Below are positions 1-9,167 of a DNA stretch of 64,000 nucleotides, piece after piece (the first letter of the stretch is position 1; each line of letters starts with the position of its first letter). Made by a program: the position numbers and the translations under genes. The notes under the pieces are model-generated. The model did not search any database, had not been told where the DNA came from, and worked only from the letters and a program-made list of their open reading frames with translations. Source of the stretch: Cytophagaceae bacterium (GTDB lineage Bacteria; Bacteroidota; Bacteroidia; Cytophagales; Cyclobacteriaceae); NCBI GenBank assembly GCA_006969745.1, contig CP030886.1, positions 496,001-560,000 on the forward strand. The letters run 5' to 3'.

Positions 1-18
1 GTACTTCAAAAGAAAAAC

Positions 19-1182
19 ATGATGCGTACATACTTTCTAATTGTCCTTCAGCTTTCATTGTACAATTGCCAGGGACAACAAAATCAACGAATTGGTGGCC
101 CTTTCGAGAATGCCGACTTTATCTACGTCGGTATGCCAAAGGAGATTGCCACAAGTGATACGACGCCTGGCTGGTATACAGAAGGCCAAAAACTCATAAT
201 CACGGGAACCATCTTCAAACCTGATGGCATCACGCCTGCCCCCGATGTGATCCTCTACTATTATCACACCGATACAAAAGGCTATTATTCCAATCATCCT
301 GATCTGGATCAGCGTGTTACCAGACACGGCTATTTGAGGGGTTGGGTAAAAACAGATAAGGAGGGTAAGTATGAGATCCATACAATCAGGCCGGCGGCTT
401 ATCCAAACAGAAACGAACCTGCACATATACACCCATCGATTCTGGAACCGGGAATTGATACGCCCTATTACATTGATGAATTTGTTTTTGATGATGATAT
501 CCTGCTCACAACCGCCAAGCGAAAAGCAATGCCTAACCGAGGCGGCAGTGGCATACTTCGTGTACTCCAAAACGATAAGGTTCAAATTGCCGAGCATAAC
601 ATCATTCTAGGCCTCAACATCCCGAACTACCCAATGAAGAAGGATAGGTCTATTACCTCAGGCAGGAATATTGGTGAAGATGTGTTTTCCTTCACACCCT
701 ATCATGTCTGGGGTCCGGATAGAGCCACAAGCACTTGCCCTATTTGTAAGTATGGAAGATATCATGGCATTCTTTACTTTGCGGGAAGCCAACCGAATTG
801 GGATGAAATCAAAGCATGGCTAAAGTACCTGGAGAAGGAAAGCATTGAGCGAAAACAGTATTTAAAAGCCTACATGGTCTTTAGTCTGGAAGGTGCCAAA
901 GAAGGCAAATCAATTCATAAGCAACTGGAGCTTATCGGCCAGCAACTCAACCTTAGAAGAGTGGCACTGACCACTGTACCTTCTTTTTCAGATAAGGCCT
1001 CAGATATCGATTTAATGAAGATTAATCCCAAAGTGGATAACACATTCATTATCTACAAAAACAGCAACATTGTTAGCAAATTCATCAACTTGAAACCTAG
1101 TCAGGAAAGCTTCGACCTGCTGACAAACGAACTGGATCGTACCAGAGGTGATTACTTTCATTTGGCCAAACCTAAACACTGA
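19..1182 (+). CDS. Exported intradiol dioxygenase-like protein fused to a thioredoxin-like domain
   Basis: 387 aa. An N-terminal signal region (about residues 1-20) ends in LYNC, a weak lipobox. Residues about 50-200 have the beta-sandwich pattern of intradiol ring-cleavage dioxygenases (the protocatechuate 3,4-dioxygenase fold): a G-W-V-K-T-D-x-x-G-x-Y-x-I-H-T-I-R-P stretch, Tyr128 in RPAAYPN, and the iron-ligand pair His136-x-His138 in PAHIHPS. From about residue 228 a second part carries a CPIC motif (Cys240, Cys243) and a thioredoxin-like layout up to the C terminus. Known members of the first family cleave catechols with non-haem Fe(III). Secreted relatives in Bacteroidota are mostly uncharacterised, so the substrate is unknown. 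The ATG at 19 is followed by another at 22; either could be used. No Shine-Dalgarno sequence is visible. Confidence 0.75.
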   Translation: MMRTYFLIVLQLSLYNCQGQQNQRIGGPFENADFIYVGMPKEIATSDTTPGWYTEGQKLIITGTIFKPDGITPAPDVILYYYHTDTKGYYSNHPDLDQRVTRHGYLRGWVKTDKEGKYEIHTIRPAAYPNRNEPAHIHPSILEPGIDTPYYIDEFVFDDDILLTTAKRKAMPNRGGSGILRVLQNDKVQIAEHNIILGLNIPNYPMKKDRSITSGRNIGEDVFSFTPYHVWGPDRATSTCPICKYGRYHGILYFAGSQPNWDEIKAWLKYLEKESIERKQYLKAYMVFSLEGAKEGKSIHKQLELIGQQLNLRRVALTTVPSFSDKASDIDLMKINPKVDNTFIIYKNSNIVSKFINLKPSQESFDLLTNELDRTRGDYFHLAKPKH

Positions 1183-1314
1183 CTGAGGTCATCACTCATT
1201 TAAGAATAGATTGCACCTCGGCCTTCATATAAACCCAATTTCTTTCCACAAACCAACCTAACCAACAATGAGGCGGGTATATTTAAGCAGCGGTAGAAGA
1301 AATCCGAGTCAATC

Positions 1315-2280
1315 ATGTCTTCAGAGAAAAAACCACAGGTAAAAACAAGGCTGCATGCACGCAACAAAAACAGAGAAAGATATGATTTAAGTGCGTTAAT
1401 CACTGCTGTCCCTGAGTTGAAAAATCACCTGGCACCTAACAAGTTTGGAGAAGAGTCCGTCGATTTCTCCAGCCCACAGGCAGTCAAATTGCTCAACAAA
1501 GCATTGCTGAATCACTATTATGGAATAACGCATTGGGAATTTCCGGATGAAAACCTCTGCCCACCCATACCTGGGAGAGCTGATTACCTTCATTACATGG
1601 CTGATTTATTAGGTGAAAGCAACTTCGGTACACTTCCGGAAGGGAATAAAATTACTTGCCTTGATATTGGTGTTGGGGCCAGTTGCATTTACCCAATTAT
1701 CGGAGTGACGGAATACGGCTGGAATTTTATCGGATCCGATATAGATCCAAAGTCAATTGAATCCGCACAACACATTGTCAGTTCCAATCCTTCTCTCGAA
1801 GGTAAGATTGAATGTCGCTTGCAGAAAAATCCAACAGATATGTTTCAAGGGATTATAGGTCAAAAAGATCGAATGGATCTCACGATATGCAATCCTCCTT
1901 TTCATGCTTCGATGGAAGGCGCACAAAAAGGCACGCGAAGAAAAATAAAGAATCTGTCGGGTAAAATAGTTGTCACTCCTGAGCTCAATTTTGCAGGAAT
2001 CAGCAGTGAGCTTGTCTGTGAAGGCGGAGAAAACAAGTTTATTCAGCACATGATTAGCGAAAGCGAACGGTTCTCTCGCAACTGCTACTGGTTTTCAACC
2101 CTGGTATCAAAGCAATCAAACCTGAAAGGAATTCATAGTTCCTTGAAAACCATCAAAGCCCAGAAGGTCAAAACAATCCCTATGGGTACAGGAAATAAAT
2201 CCACCCGGATTGTGGCCTGGACGTTCCTTTCCAGATCAGATCAAAGAGCGTGGAGAGATGCCAGATGGAAAACACCATAA
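1315..2280 (+). CDS. rlmF: 23S rRNA (adenine(1618)-N6)-methyltransferase
   Basis: 321 aa, the usual family length. It shows the RlmF (YbiN) hallmarks: an N-terminal LHARNKNRERYDL block, then HYYGITHWEFPDENLCPP, the SAM-binding DIGVGASCIYP at residues 117-127, and the catalytic NPPF at 193-196 that defines N6-adenine methyltransferases. The family methylates A1618 (E. coli numbering) of 23S rRNA before the large subunit is fully assembled, using S-adenosylmethionine. It acts in the cytoplasm. The gene stands alone between a secreted enzyme and a T9SS cargo gene. The ATG at 1315 gives the conserved N terminus. The preceding 132 bases contain nothing recognisable. Confidence 0.93.
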   Translation: MSSEKKPQVKTRLHARNKNRERYDLSALITAVPELKNHLAPNKFGEESVDFSSPQAVKLLNKALLNHYYGITHWEFPDENLCPPIPGRADYLHYMADLLGESNFGTLPEGNKITCLDIGVGASCIYPIIGVTEYGWNFIGSDIDPKSIESAQHIVSSNPSLEGKIECRLQKNPTDMFQGIIGQKDRMDLTICNPPFHASMEGAQKGTRRKIKNLSGKIVVTPELNFAGISSELVCEGGENKFIQHMISESERFSRNCYWFSTLVSKQSNLKGIHSSLKTIKAQKVKTIPMGTGNKSTRIVAWTFLSRSDQRAWRDARWKTP

Positions 2281-2338
2281 TAGAAGCAGAAATAAGATCA
2301 CATCTATGCTCCAGCGGTTATATTTGAAAAAAAACTAA

Positions 2339-4927
2339 ATGAAGCTTCCATCATTACTTTCGCTTATTATACTACTAATGTATTCAAATCTTTATGGGCA
2401 ATGGACCTCTTCCAATGGACCAAGTGGTGGAAATACATTCGAAATAGTTAGCGTCAATAGTTCACTTTTCGTATCTACAGAAAATGGAGGTGTCTACAAA
2501 TCAGGTGATAATGGTGATACTTGGTCAAGGGAGGTTTCGGGACTCCCCAACATGCCAAGAATCGAGGAGTTAAAAGAGGTAAGTGGCACTTTGTACGCAG
2601 CTATCTATCAAAATGGGATATACATATCAGAAGATGAGGCTGTAAGTTGGACTGCCCTTAATACAGGTATTGAAAACATTACCTTCAGAAGCTTCATCAT
2701 AGATGGCTCCAACATTTACGGATCAAATGCAAATGGAGGTGTTTACTTTTCTTCCGATGATGGGGAAAGTTGGTCAGAAAAAAGTAGTGGCATTTCGACC
2801 ATCGATTTTAACGATTTTACGGTCTTCAAATCTGAAGTTTATGGGGGCGGTGCATCAGTTTACAAAACTTCAGACCAAGGAGATACTTGGGAGGAAGTTA
2901 CGATCACTGGATTGGACGCAAACGGAGCCAGCGCTATGACATCCACGGCATCCACAATATATCTCGGTGGATTTTCCGGAGGAATTTTCACCTCTTCCAA
3001 CGGCACAGATTGGACAAAATCAACGCTCGATGTAAGTGGAACAATTACAAGCATGGGAGTATCGGGTGATAGCGTTTATTTAACTACCGGTTCTGGTAAA
3101 ATCTATTTCAGTAACGACAATGGCGTAAATTGGGAATTGACTCAAAATACCTCAACAGAAGGATTTGTGAGAGATCTCCTTGTCCAGGAAGATCAAATAA
3201 TCATGAGTTCCGATGATGGTGTATTTATTTCTGATGATGATGGTACAAATTGGACAGAAAGCAATTCAGGTATTCTTGCCTTGAAAATTGAGTCTGTTGC
3301 CAGTACTGATAACAACTTGTTTGCCGGGACGGAGACCCAGGGGATTTTTCGCAGCGATTTATCAGGGAACTGGACGAAAATCAATAATGGATTAACCGCT
3401 TCAAATGCTACTACCGTATATGATATCATTCTCTTAGATGATCAAATCTTTATTGGCACTGGCGGAGGTGTTTATTTGTCTGACAATTCCGGAGATAACT
3501 GGACGCTCAAGTATGATCCGGGACTAAATAAGGCTGTTCAGGCGCTTGATTATGGAGCTGGCTATTTCGCAGCGGGGGTTAACGGAAGCGGCGTATATAC
3601 ATCCAGCAATGGCGGAGATGCTTGGGACCTTGCAAGTACAACAGATTTAAACACAGAAACCAGCTATACAAGCATTGATGTTGTAGGTGATTCCATTGTG
3701 GTAAGTACGGGGGATGGAGAAATTTTCTTGTCTGAGGATATGGGAGCTACATGGTCAGATATATCAATTCCCGGAGATTTCTTTTATTCATATAAAGTGC
3801 AATTTGTTGGTGAAACGCTATTTACCGGAACAGCAAAGGGCTTTTTATTTAGTGATGATCTGGGTAAAAACTGGGAGTTTATTGCTGATGAAGATTTGGA
3901 TATTACGGGTTTCGAAGTAGTAGGCGACAAAATTTATGCTTCCAGCTCTGATGGCATTTTCATTACATCCATTTCAAGGGATACTTGGACAGAAGTAAGT
4001 GACGGACTTATTTCAGAATCGGTCAATGAAATTCTTTTGAGTGATGACAAAGCCTATGTAGGAACCGATAGCACAAGCCTATGGGAGCGTTCAATAAACG
4101 AATTTAATCTTCAGCCACTGGTACTCGGGACTTCCGAGACAATAACCTCTGCTGAAGACACGCCTATTACCTTATCCTTAAGTGACTTGCAAGTAGATGA
4201 TGATAACGATTTTCCAGGAGACTTCACACTAACAATATTAGAAGGAAGCAACTATGAAATAAATGTAGATCAGTCCATATTACCTGATCTTAATTTTAAT
4301 GGTACTCTTACTGTAAAAGTTATTGTCAATGATGGCTTTGAAAACAGCCCTGAAGCCGAATTGAATATAGAAATTACTCCGGTAAATGATGCACCAGTCA
4401 TTACAGATCAAGCTACAGTACTTTCAACTCCAATGGAAATTGAAATCATCTTGGAATTGACTTACTTAAGTGTTGAAGATGTTGATAATAGCTATCCAGA
4501 TGATTTTACTATTCAGGTTTCTGAAGGTAATAATTACACTGTGGTCAACAATACAATAACACCATCTGACGAGTTTATAGGAACCTTAAGTGTTCCTGTA
4601 GTTGTGAACGATGGTGAGTTAGATAGTGAGGAATTTATAATATCAATAGATGTAACTGAACCACTAGAGATAAATGAAGCCTTTATTAAAGACAATTTTT
4701 CAATCTACCCAAATCCGGTTGCTAATTATTTAGTTGTAGATTCAAATCATACCATTGGCTCTTTCAGCGTAGACATTTATTCTACCGATGGTCGCTTGAT
4801 CTATTCCTCAAAAGAGACGAGCACTCAACAACAAAAGATCAATTTGAGTAATATCTCCAAAGGAACATATATAATGAAGGTAAGTAACGCTGACAATTTT
4901 GGAACCATGAGACTTATCAAAGAATAA
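2339..4927 (+). CDS. Secreted Asp-box (BNR/sortilin-like) repeat protein with T9SS sorting domain
   Basis: 862 aa. A signal peptide (about residues 1-20, ending YSNLYGQ) is followed by roughly eleven Asp-box repeats of the form S-x-D-x-G-x-x-W (for example SGDNGDTW, SSDDGESW, SDDDGTNW), which indicate one or two beta-propellers. Between about 590 and 775 lie two Ig/cadherin-like repeats, each ending near VNDAP or VVNDGE. Residues 786-862 form a type IX secretion C-terminal sorting domain: SIYPNPV start, YSTDGRLIY centre, and a KGTYIMKV...RLIKE end. The protein is therefore predicted to cross the outer membrane through the Por/T9SS and be surface-attached or released. Asp-box propellers are structural, so the name does not imply sialidase activity. 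No catalytic motif was recognised. Confidence 0.85.
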   Translation: MKLPSLLSLIILLMYSNLYGQWTSSNGPSGGNTFEIVSVNSSLFVSTENGGVYKSGDNGDTWSREVSGLPNMPRIEELKEVSGTLYAAIYQNGIYISEDEAVSWTALNTGIENITFRSFIIDGSNIYGSNANGGVYFSSDDGESWSEKSSGISTIDFNDFTVFKSEVYGGGASVYKTSDQGDTWEEVTITGLDANGASAMTSTASTIYLGGFSGGIFTSSNGTDWTKSTLDVSGTITSMGVSGDSVYLTTGSGKIYFSNDNGVNWELTQNTSTEGFVRDLLVQEDQIIMSSDDGVFISDDDGTNWTESNSGILALKIESVASTDNNLFAGTETQGIFRSDLSGNWTKINNGLTASNATTVYDIILLDDQIFIGTGGGVYLSDNSGDNWTLKYDPGLNKAVQALDYGAGYFAAGVNGSGVYTSSNGGDAWDLASTTDLNTETSYTSIDVVGDSIVVSTGDGEIFLSEDMGATWSDISIPGDFFYSYKVQFVGETLFTGTAKGFLFSDDLGKNWEFIADEDLDITGFEVVGDKIYASSSDGIFITSISRDTWTEVSDGLISESVNEILLSDDKAYVGTDSTSLWERSINEFNLQPLVLGTSETITSAEDTPITLSLSDLQVDDDNDFPGDFTLTILEGSNYEINVDQSILPDLNFNGTLTVKVIVNDGFENSPEAELNIEITPVNDAPVITDQATVLSTPMEIEIILELTYLSVEDVDNSYPDDFTIQVSEGNNYTVVNNTITPSDEFIGTLSVPVVVNDGELDSEEFIISIDVTEPLEINEAFIKDNFSIYPNPVANYLVVDSNHTIGSFSVDIYSTDGRLIYSSKETSTQQQKINLSNISKGTYIMKVSNADNFGTMRLIKE

Positions 4928-4985
4928 ATGTCCAACATATTCTTTAATTGGGTAAACCTTTGTGTAGGTAGATACATCACATAGA

Positions 4986-5558
4986 ATGAAACTTGTCAAC
5001 GCTTCCGACCTTCCTAAAGTCACTAACATCCTTACCCGGTCTTTCCAAACCAACCCCAGTGCACTTTGGGTGATCAAGCAAGACGATAAGGTTCAGAAAC
5101 GGCTGGAAGCACTCATTGAATATGCAGTAAAAACCGGGCTGGAAAATGGCGGAGTATTCCTGTCCGATGATGAATCTGCCGCTGCTATTTGTTTTGAGGA
5201 ACCAGCCAAAACAAGTTTTAATAGCTATTTGAATCAGGTGAAACTCATTCTGAACGCCATTGGTATTTCGAGAGTTCTGCAGGTCTTAAAACGAGAAGCC
5301 TATCTCAAGAAGCATCGTCCGAATGAACCGCATTTAAATTTCTGGTTTTTGGGAGCGAATCCCGATCAAAAAGGAACCGGAGGAGTGCATGATCTCAAGA
5401 AGGGAATCTTTCAGCTTTCGCAAGAAAAGCAGCTTCCGATCTTACTGGAAACCTCTGTAGAGCGGAACAAGAACGTCTATGAACGTTTTGGATTTCAGGT
5501 CTATCACACCTGGAAAGAATCGGACGATTATACACTTGGGTTTATGCGTAGGGATTAA
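4986..5558 (+). CDS. GNAT family N-acetyltransferase
   Basis: 190 aa. The C-terminal half has the GNAT layout: a LNFWFLGANPDQKGTGG stretch corresponding to motif A with the acetyl-CoA pyrophosphate loop (Q/K-G-x-G-G), then a helix, then LETSVERNKNVYERFGF, the common N-x-x-x-Y-x-x-x-GF end of the fold. The N-terminal half is typical of the GNAT subgroup whose members act on small amines. The acceptor substrate cannot be read from sequence. It starts with ATG 58 bases after the T9SS cargo gene and is followed 36 bases later by a membrane XRE-type regulator. Confidence 0.8.
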   Translation: MKLVNASDLPKVTNILTRSFQTNPSALWVIKQDDKVQKRLEALIEYAVKTGLENGGVFLSDDESAAAICFEEPAKTSFNSYLNQVKLILNAIGISRVLQVLKREAYLKKHRPNEPHLNFWFLGANPDQKGTGGVHDLKKGIFQLSQEKQLPILLETSVERNKNVYERFGFQVYHTWKESDDYTLGFMRRD

Positions 5559-5594
5559 AGCAATTGTGCTCGTCGGATCATTTACTTTTACGCT

Positions 5595-6164
5595 GTGGAA
5601 TCTATCAGCCAGACGATTGTAGCGCAACGAAAAAAGAAGCACCTATCTCAAGAAGAGCTGGCGCATCAATCCGGCATTTCATTGCGTACCATTCAGCGTA
5701 TTGAAAAAGGCACTGTCAACCCGCATGGACATACTTTAAAGACGTTGGCGATTGCACTTGAACTAGACCTTTCCAAAATCGAGACAAGCCATTCTGGAAA
5801 TAATTTGGGCACCCTAAGAACCTTAAATGCTATTGGATTGCTTGTCATCATTGCTCCTTTGATTCACTTATTTATTCAATTGATGTACTGGCGCAGAAAG
5901 AAGGTGAATACAGGTATCAACCAGATTGAGAGAAGGATCATCAGCTTTCAAATCATCTGGCTATTGACCACCCTGGTTACTTTCGTCCTCATACATATCA
6001 TTTCCTATCTCATTGCCGGCCAAAGCGTGATTGGACACTTCCCCTATCGGTTGGCCACCTACATTTTTCTCTTGATCCTCAATGCAGGTGTTGTGGCAAG
6101 TACGGCAACCCAATTGAATAAGGATCAGGCCAAAATCCTTCAATGGGTGCCTCCATTGCTATAA
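5595..6164 (+). CDS. XRE-type helix-turn-helix protein with three membrane segments
   Basis: 189 aa with a GTG start. Residues about 5-62 are a cro/C1-type HTH (KKHLSQEELAHQSGISLRTIQRIEKG). After that come three hydrophobic segments at about 76-95, 115-142 and 152-170. The protein is therefore a membrane-tethered DNA-binding regulator. Proteins with this HTH plus short membrane half are frequent in Bacteroidota, and their signal and target are generally unknown. No ATG lies in frame before the HTH, so GTG at 5595 is the most sensible start. Its neighbours are a GNAT gene upstream and an esterase gene downstream, on the same strand. A link to the esterase is only positional. Confidence 0.78.
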   Translation: MESISQTIVAQRKKKHLSQEELAHQSGISLRTIQRIEKGTVNPHGHTLKTLAIALELDLSKIETSHSGNNLGTLRTLNAIGLLVIIAPLIHLFIQLMYWRRKKVNTGINQIERRIISFQIIWLLTTLVTFVLIHIISYLIAGQSVIGHFPYRLATYIFLLILNAGVVASTATQLNKDQAKILQWVPPLL

Positions 6165-6231
6165 TGGCACGAATTTGACGTAGAAATGGCGTAACATGTT
6201 TTCTCTTTTCACTCTTCCTTGGTCGAAAAAA

Positions 6232-7095
6232 ATGAACATGAAAAAAACGCTCGTTACCATTCTCATCACAACGATCCTCACGGCATTGATCGTGATGTCT
6301 GTCTTTGAAATTATTGCTCAACAAAATCAGCTGGAAGCCGACGTTTTGATTGAAATTGATTCTAAAATCCTGGAAGAAAAACGGAATATCTTAGTCCATT
6401 TACCTCGGGGCTATGATGCTCGCACAAAGTACCCGGTTCTTTATGTACTTGATGGCTCATCACAAGATTTCAGAATGTCAGGGATTGCCGAAATACTTAA
6501 TATCGCCGAGGTGGTTCCTGAAATGATCATTGTAGGAATTCCCAACACCAATCGAAACCGAGATCTGACACCTCATTACATCTTTCAAGAAACGGATGGC
6601 GAAATCTATGGAGCGGGGGATCAATTCCTTTCCTTTTTAACAGATGAAGTCGCTCCTTATATCGAGCAGAATTACCCTACCAATGGATACCAAATGCTGG
6701 CAGGGCATTCCCGAGGCGGGCTCTTTACTTTCTATTCCTATATGGAAGACCCAACGGCATTTGATGCTTACTTCTGTTTCAGCCCGGCATTTTGGAGAGA
6801 CCAATCCATTATTGTTGAAAAGGCTAAAGAGGTATTATCTAACCGCTCAGATAGCACATTTATTTACCTGAGTCTGGGGACGGAGGAAAACGATAAAATG
6901 AAAGCAGCTTATGTTCAGATGACAGACTTGCTGGATGAAGCAAATAAAGTGTCTTATTTTCATCAATACATACCTGGGGCTAATCATGGAAACAACCTAT
7001 TCTATTCCACGCCAATAGCACTAAGGCACTGGTCAGCTGTCTATTTAAAAAACAAAAATGCAATTTCTTTGGAGGATTTAAACACGCCAAACTAG
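6232..7095 (+). CDS. Membrane-anchored esterase of the Esterase D / IroE-like alpha/beta hydrolase family
   Basis: About 287 aa from the ATG at 6232. An ATG at 6196 would add 12 residues in front of what looks like an N-terminal signal anchor (MNMKKTLVTILITTILTAL), so the internal start is preferred. The fold is the putative-esterase (PF00756-type) alpha/beta hydrolase: oxyanion segment YPVLYVLDGSSQDF, nucleophile elbow GHSRGG (Ser160), and a late GANHGN with the probable catalytic His252. Family members hydrolyse esters such as enterobactin linkages, S-formylglutathione or xylan acetyl groups. Which applies here cannot be told. It probably sits on the periplasmic face of the inner membrane. 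A rho-independent terminator follows directly. Confidence 0.82.
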   Translation: MNMKKTLVTILITTILTALIVMSVFEIIAQQNQLEADVLIEIDSKILEEKRNILVHLPRGYDARTKYPVLYVLDGSSQDFRMSGIAEILNIAEVVPEMIIVGIPNTNRNRDLTPHYIFQETDGEIYGAGDQFLSFLTDEVAPYIEQNYPTNGYQMLAGHSRGGLFTFYSYMEDPTAFDAYFCFSPAFWRDQSIIVEKAKEVLSNRSDSTFIYLSLGTEENDKMKAAYVQMTDLLDEANKVSYFHQYIPGANHGNNLFYSTPIALRHWSAVYLKNKNAISLEDLNTPN

Positions 7096-7097
7096 CT

Positions 7098-7119
7098 CGG
7101 AAGTTACTTCCGTGTTTTT
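7098..7119 (+). terminator. Rho-independent terminator after the esterase gene
   Basis: A perfect 6-bp stem CGGAAG/CTTCCG with loop TTA is followed by TG and TTTTT. It begins 2 bases after the esterase stop codon. The stem is also a copy of the AAGTTACTTCC palindrome seen elsewhere in the window. Confidence 0.6.
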
Positions 7120-7239
7120 CGCCGCCAGCGCAAGTCTTCGACTTGAACTTAAGTATCAGAACCTTCAAACATTTTTTCATCCATCTGTAACAATTCCCCA
7201 AGTCTTGGAACAAAGAGGAAAACTTTAACAAAACAGATC

Positions 7240-8082
7240 ATGAAAAAAGCACTTATACTCATTAACTCACTTCTTATTGTAACACTGGCTTTAGGTCAGA
7301 ATCCCATACAGGTTGAGAAAAGCGGTGAAGGCAATCCAATTATATTCCTTCCCGGTTTCACTACTCCTGGATCCGTCTGGAATGAAACCATCGAAAACCT
7401 AAATGGAAGCTTTGAAACACATGTGGTATCCTATGCGGGCTTCAATGGACTTGAATCTATCGGCACGCCGTGGTACGCACCCATCCAGGAGGCACTCATT
7501 GATTACATCAAAGAAGAGAAGCTCACCAACTTAACCATCATCGGTCATAGCATGGGTGGGAATCTGGCTACTGACCTTGCTGCAGCCTTTGATAAAGAAC
7601 TGAGCGGCTTGATACTGGTAGATGCGCTGCCTTGCATGCGAGACTTGATGATGCCAGGCGTACCTGCCAGCTCTTTGCAATATGACAGTCCGTACAACAA
7701 TCAGATGCTAAACATGCCGGATGATGGATTCAAAAACACAGCCCTAATGATGGCTCGCAACATGACCAACAAGGAGGACAAGATCGATTTGATTGCCAGC
7801 TGGTCCATAGCTGCCGATCGTAAAACGTATGTGTATGGATATACCGACCTACTCAAGTTGGATCTGCGTCCGAAGCTTAGCGATATCACCACCAGCACGC
7901 TGATCCTGGGTGCTACTTTTCCAAGCCGCGAAATGGCACAGCAGACATTCGAAAAACAATATGCAAATTTGAAAAATAAAGCGATCGAGCTGGCAGATGA
8001 TAGCAAACATTTCATCATGTTTGATCAGCCGGAATGGCTTTACACTCAAATCAATAATTACCTGGCGCAAAATGCCCAATAA
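7240..8082 (+). CDS. Exported alpha/beta hydrolase
   Basis: 280 aa. A signal peptide (about 1-19, ending LALGQ) indicates export. The mature part is an alpha/beta hydrolase: IIFLPGFTTPG oxyanion loop, nucleophile elbow GHSMGG with Ser104, LVDALP after the next strand, and SKHFIMFDQPEW with the probable catalytic His257. The substrate is unknown. Its 3' end overlaps the start of the ECF sigma factor gene by 11 bases, so the two are translated together. Linking an exported hydrolase directly to a sigma factor suggests that the hydrolase is part of the same envelope response, which is an inference. The ATG at 7240 fits the signal peptide well. Confidence 0.83.
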   Translation: MKKALILINSLLIVTLALGQNPIQVEKSGEGNPIIFLPGFTTPGSVWNETIENLNGSFETHVVSYAGFNGLESIGTPWYAPIQEALIDYIKEEKLTNLTIIGHSMGGNLATDLAAAFDKELSGLILVDALPCMRDLMMPGVPASSLQYDSPYNNQMLNMPDDGFKNTALMMARNMTNKEDKIDLIASWSIAADRKTYVYGYTDLLKLDLRPKLSDITTSTLILGATFPSREMAQQTFEKQYANLKNKAIELADDSKHFIMFDQPEWLYTQINNYLAQNAQ

Positions 8083-8563
8083 CACCCAGCTATTTGAATC
8101 CCTGCACGCTGATTACTACGCGATGGTACATCAGATGTGCTTGGGATTTATGAAAGGTGATCCCGACCTGGCCAACGACCTTACTCAGGAATCATTTATC
8201 AATACCTGGCGGTCAATGGATAAGTTCAAGGGAGCATCGAGCTATAAAACCTGGATTTATCGCATCACGGTAAACACGTGCCTTAAGTACATCAGAGACA
8301 ACAAACAAAAGAAGCAGGTCTCCTTAGACAGCCAAATCGATCTGACATCTGCGAGCAATGGCCAAACCAATGAGCAACCGCATCAGGAACTCTACCAGGC
8401 TATTGGTCAACTCAATGACCTGGACCGACTCATCATCATGATGGTGTTGGATGAGCTGGAATATGAAGAAATCGCAAGTGTGGTAGGAATAAAAGAGGGG
8501 AACCTGCGTGTGAAAATTCACAGAATTAAAAAGAACCTTAAAAAGATATTAGAAAATGAGTGA
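8072..8563 (+). CDS. ECF-type RNA polymerase sigma factor
   Basis: 163 aa from the ATG at 8072, inside the end of the hydrolase gene. Region 2 is clear (DLANDLTQESFINTWRSMDKF, then a SYKTWIYRITVNTCLKYIRD stretch for -10 recognition). Region 4 ends the protein with a helix-turn-helix (EYEEIASVVGIKEGNLRVKIHRIKK). This is a two-domain group 4 sigma factor. An open frame extends upstream to 7997, but those residues do not resemble a sigma N terminus. The stop overlaps the next gene's start by 8 bases, so three genes are coupled. ECF factors are normally held by an anti-sigma factor, and the downstream membrane protein is the natural candidate. Confidence 0.92.
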   Translation: MPNNTQLFESLHADYYAMVHQMCLGFMKGDPDLANDLTQESFINTWRSMDKFKGASSYKTWIYRITVNTCLKYIRDNKQKKQVSLDSQIDLTSASNGQTNEQPHQELYQAIGQLNDLDRLIIMMVLDELEYEEIASVVGIKEGNLRVKIHRIKKNLKKILENE

Positions 8564-9146
8564 TCCATTAGACAGCCTGAAAAACAAATGGCAAGAGGCG
8601 AAAAGCTCAACAAAAGAGTCGCGCCCGGACACGAAGGAGCTGATTCAATTGGCTCGAAATAAGATGAAAAGTGCAGTGAATATGCACATTGGCAACATTG
8701 CTGTTTTAGCATTGACGTTTGTGGGGATTTCTTCATTCTTCAAGTATGTAGCCCAATTTCAAAATACGTTGAGCCATCTTGGCATTCTACTTATGTTGGG
8801 TGGACTGGCCCTACGAATTATCATTGAATTATATAGTATGAATCGATCCAAACGCATCGATTTCAGCGAGTCTGCAGCTACCACCCAAGAAGCATCTCTG
8901 AAATTTTATCAATACCGTAAGCGAATTCATGGACCGGTTACCATAACCATTCTGATTGCGTACACAGTTGGTTTCTATCTACTCACTCCGGAGTTCAGCG
9001 ATTACTTTACCACCACCCAGGTGATCCTCTTGGACGTCTCTTATCTGCTTGCAGCGGCAATTTTCATTTATTCCATTCGCACGGCGATTAAGAAAGAGAT
9101 GAAACTCCTGGATGAGCTCAATGAACTAAACAATCAATTTGAATAA
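8556..9146 (+). CDS. Four-helix membrane protein coupled to an ECF sigma factor (putative anti-sigma or sensor)
   Basis: 196 aa. A short soluble N terminus (about 1-45, helical and charged: LDSLKNKWQEAK) precedes four hydrophobic segments at roughly 47-67, 75-93, 125-145 and 150-170, and a charged helical tail. The start codon lies inside the last codons of the sigma factor gene (8-base overlap). No zinc-binding HxxxCxxC anti-sigma motif is present. From position alone it is a candidate partner that restrains or senses for the sigma factor, with the N-terminal helix as the possible sigma-binding part. I cannot name the family. It is followed by a 238-base gap. Confidence 0.7.
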   Translation: MSDPLDSLKNKWQEAKSSTKESRPDTKELIQLARNKMKSAVNMHIGNIAVLALTFVGISSFFKYVAQFQNTLSHLGILLMLGGLALRIIIELYSMNRSKRIDFSESAATTQEASLKFYQYRKRIHGPVTITILIAYTVGFYLLTPEFSDYFTTTQVILLDVSYLLAAAIFIYSIRTAIKKEMKLLDELNELNNQFE

Positions 9147-9167
9147 CTAAATAAAAGCGGTCTTGTG

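Noticed and set aside
55..597. Minus-strand frame of 180 residues opposite the dioxygenase gene
   Set aside because: It has no signal or family pattern, while the plus-strand frame has an intact enzyme motif.
7997..8071. Upstream extension of the sigma factor
   Set aside because: The residues are those of the hydrolase gene read out of frame. The sigma N terminus begins at 8072.
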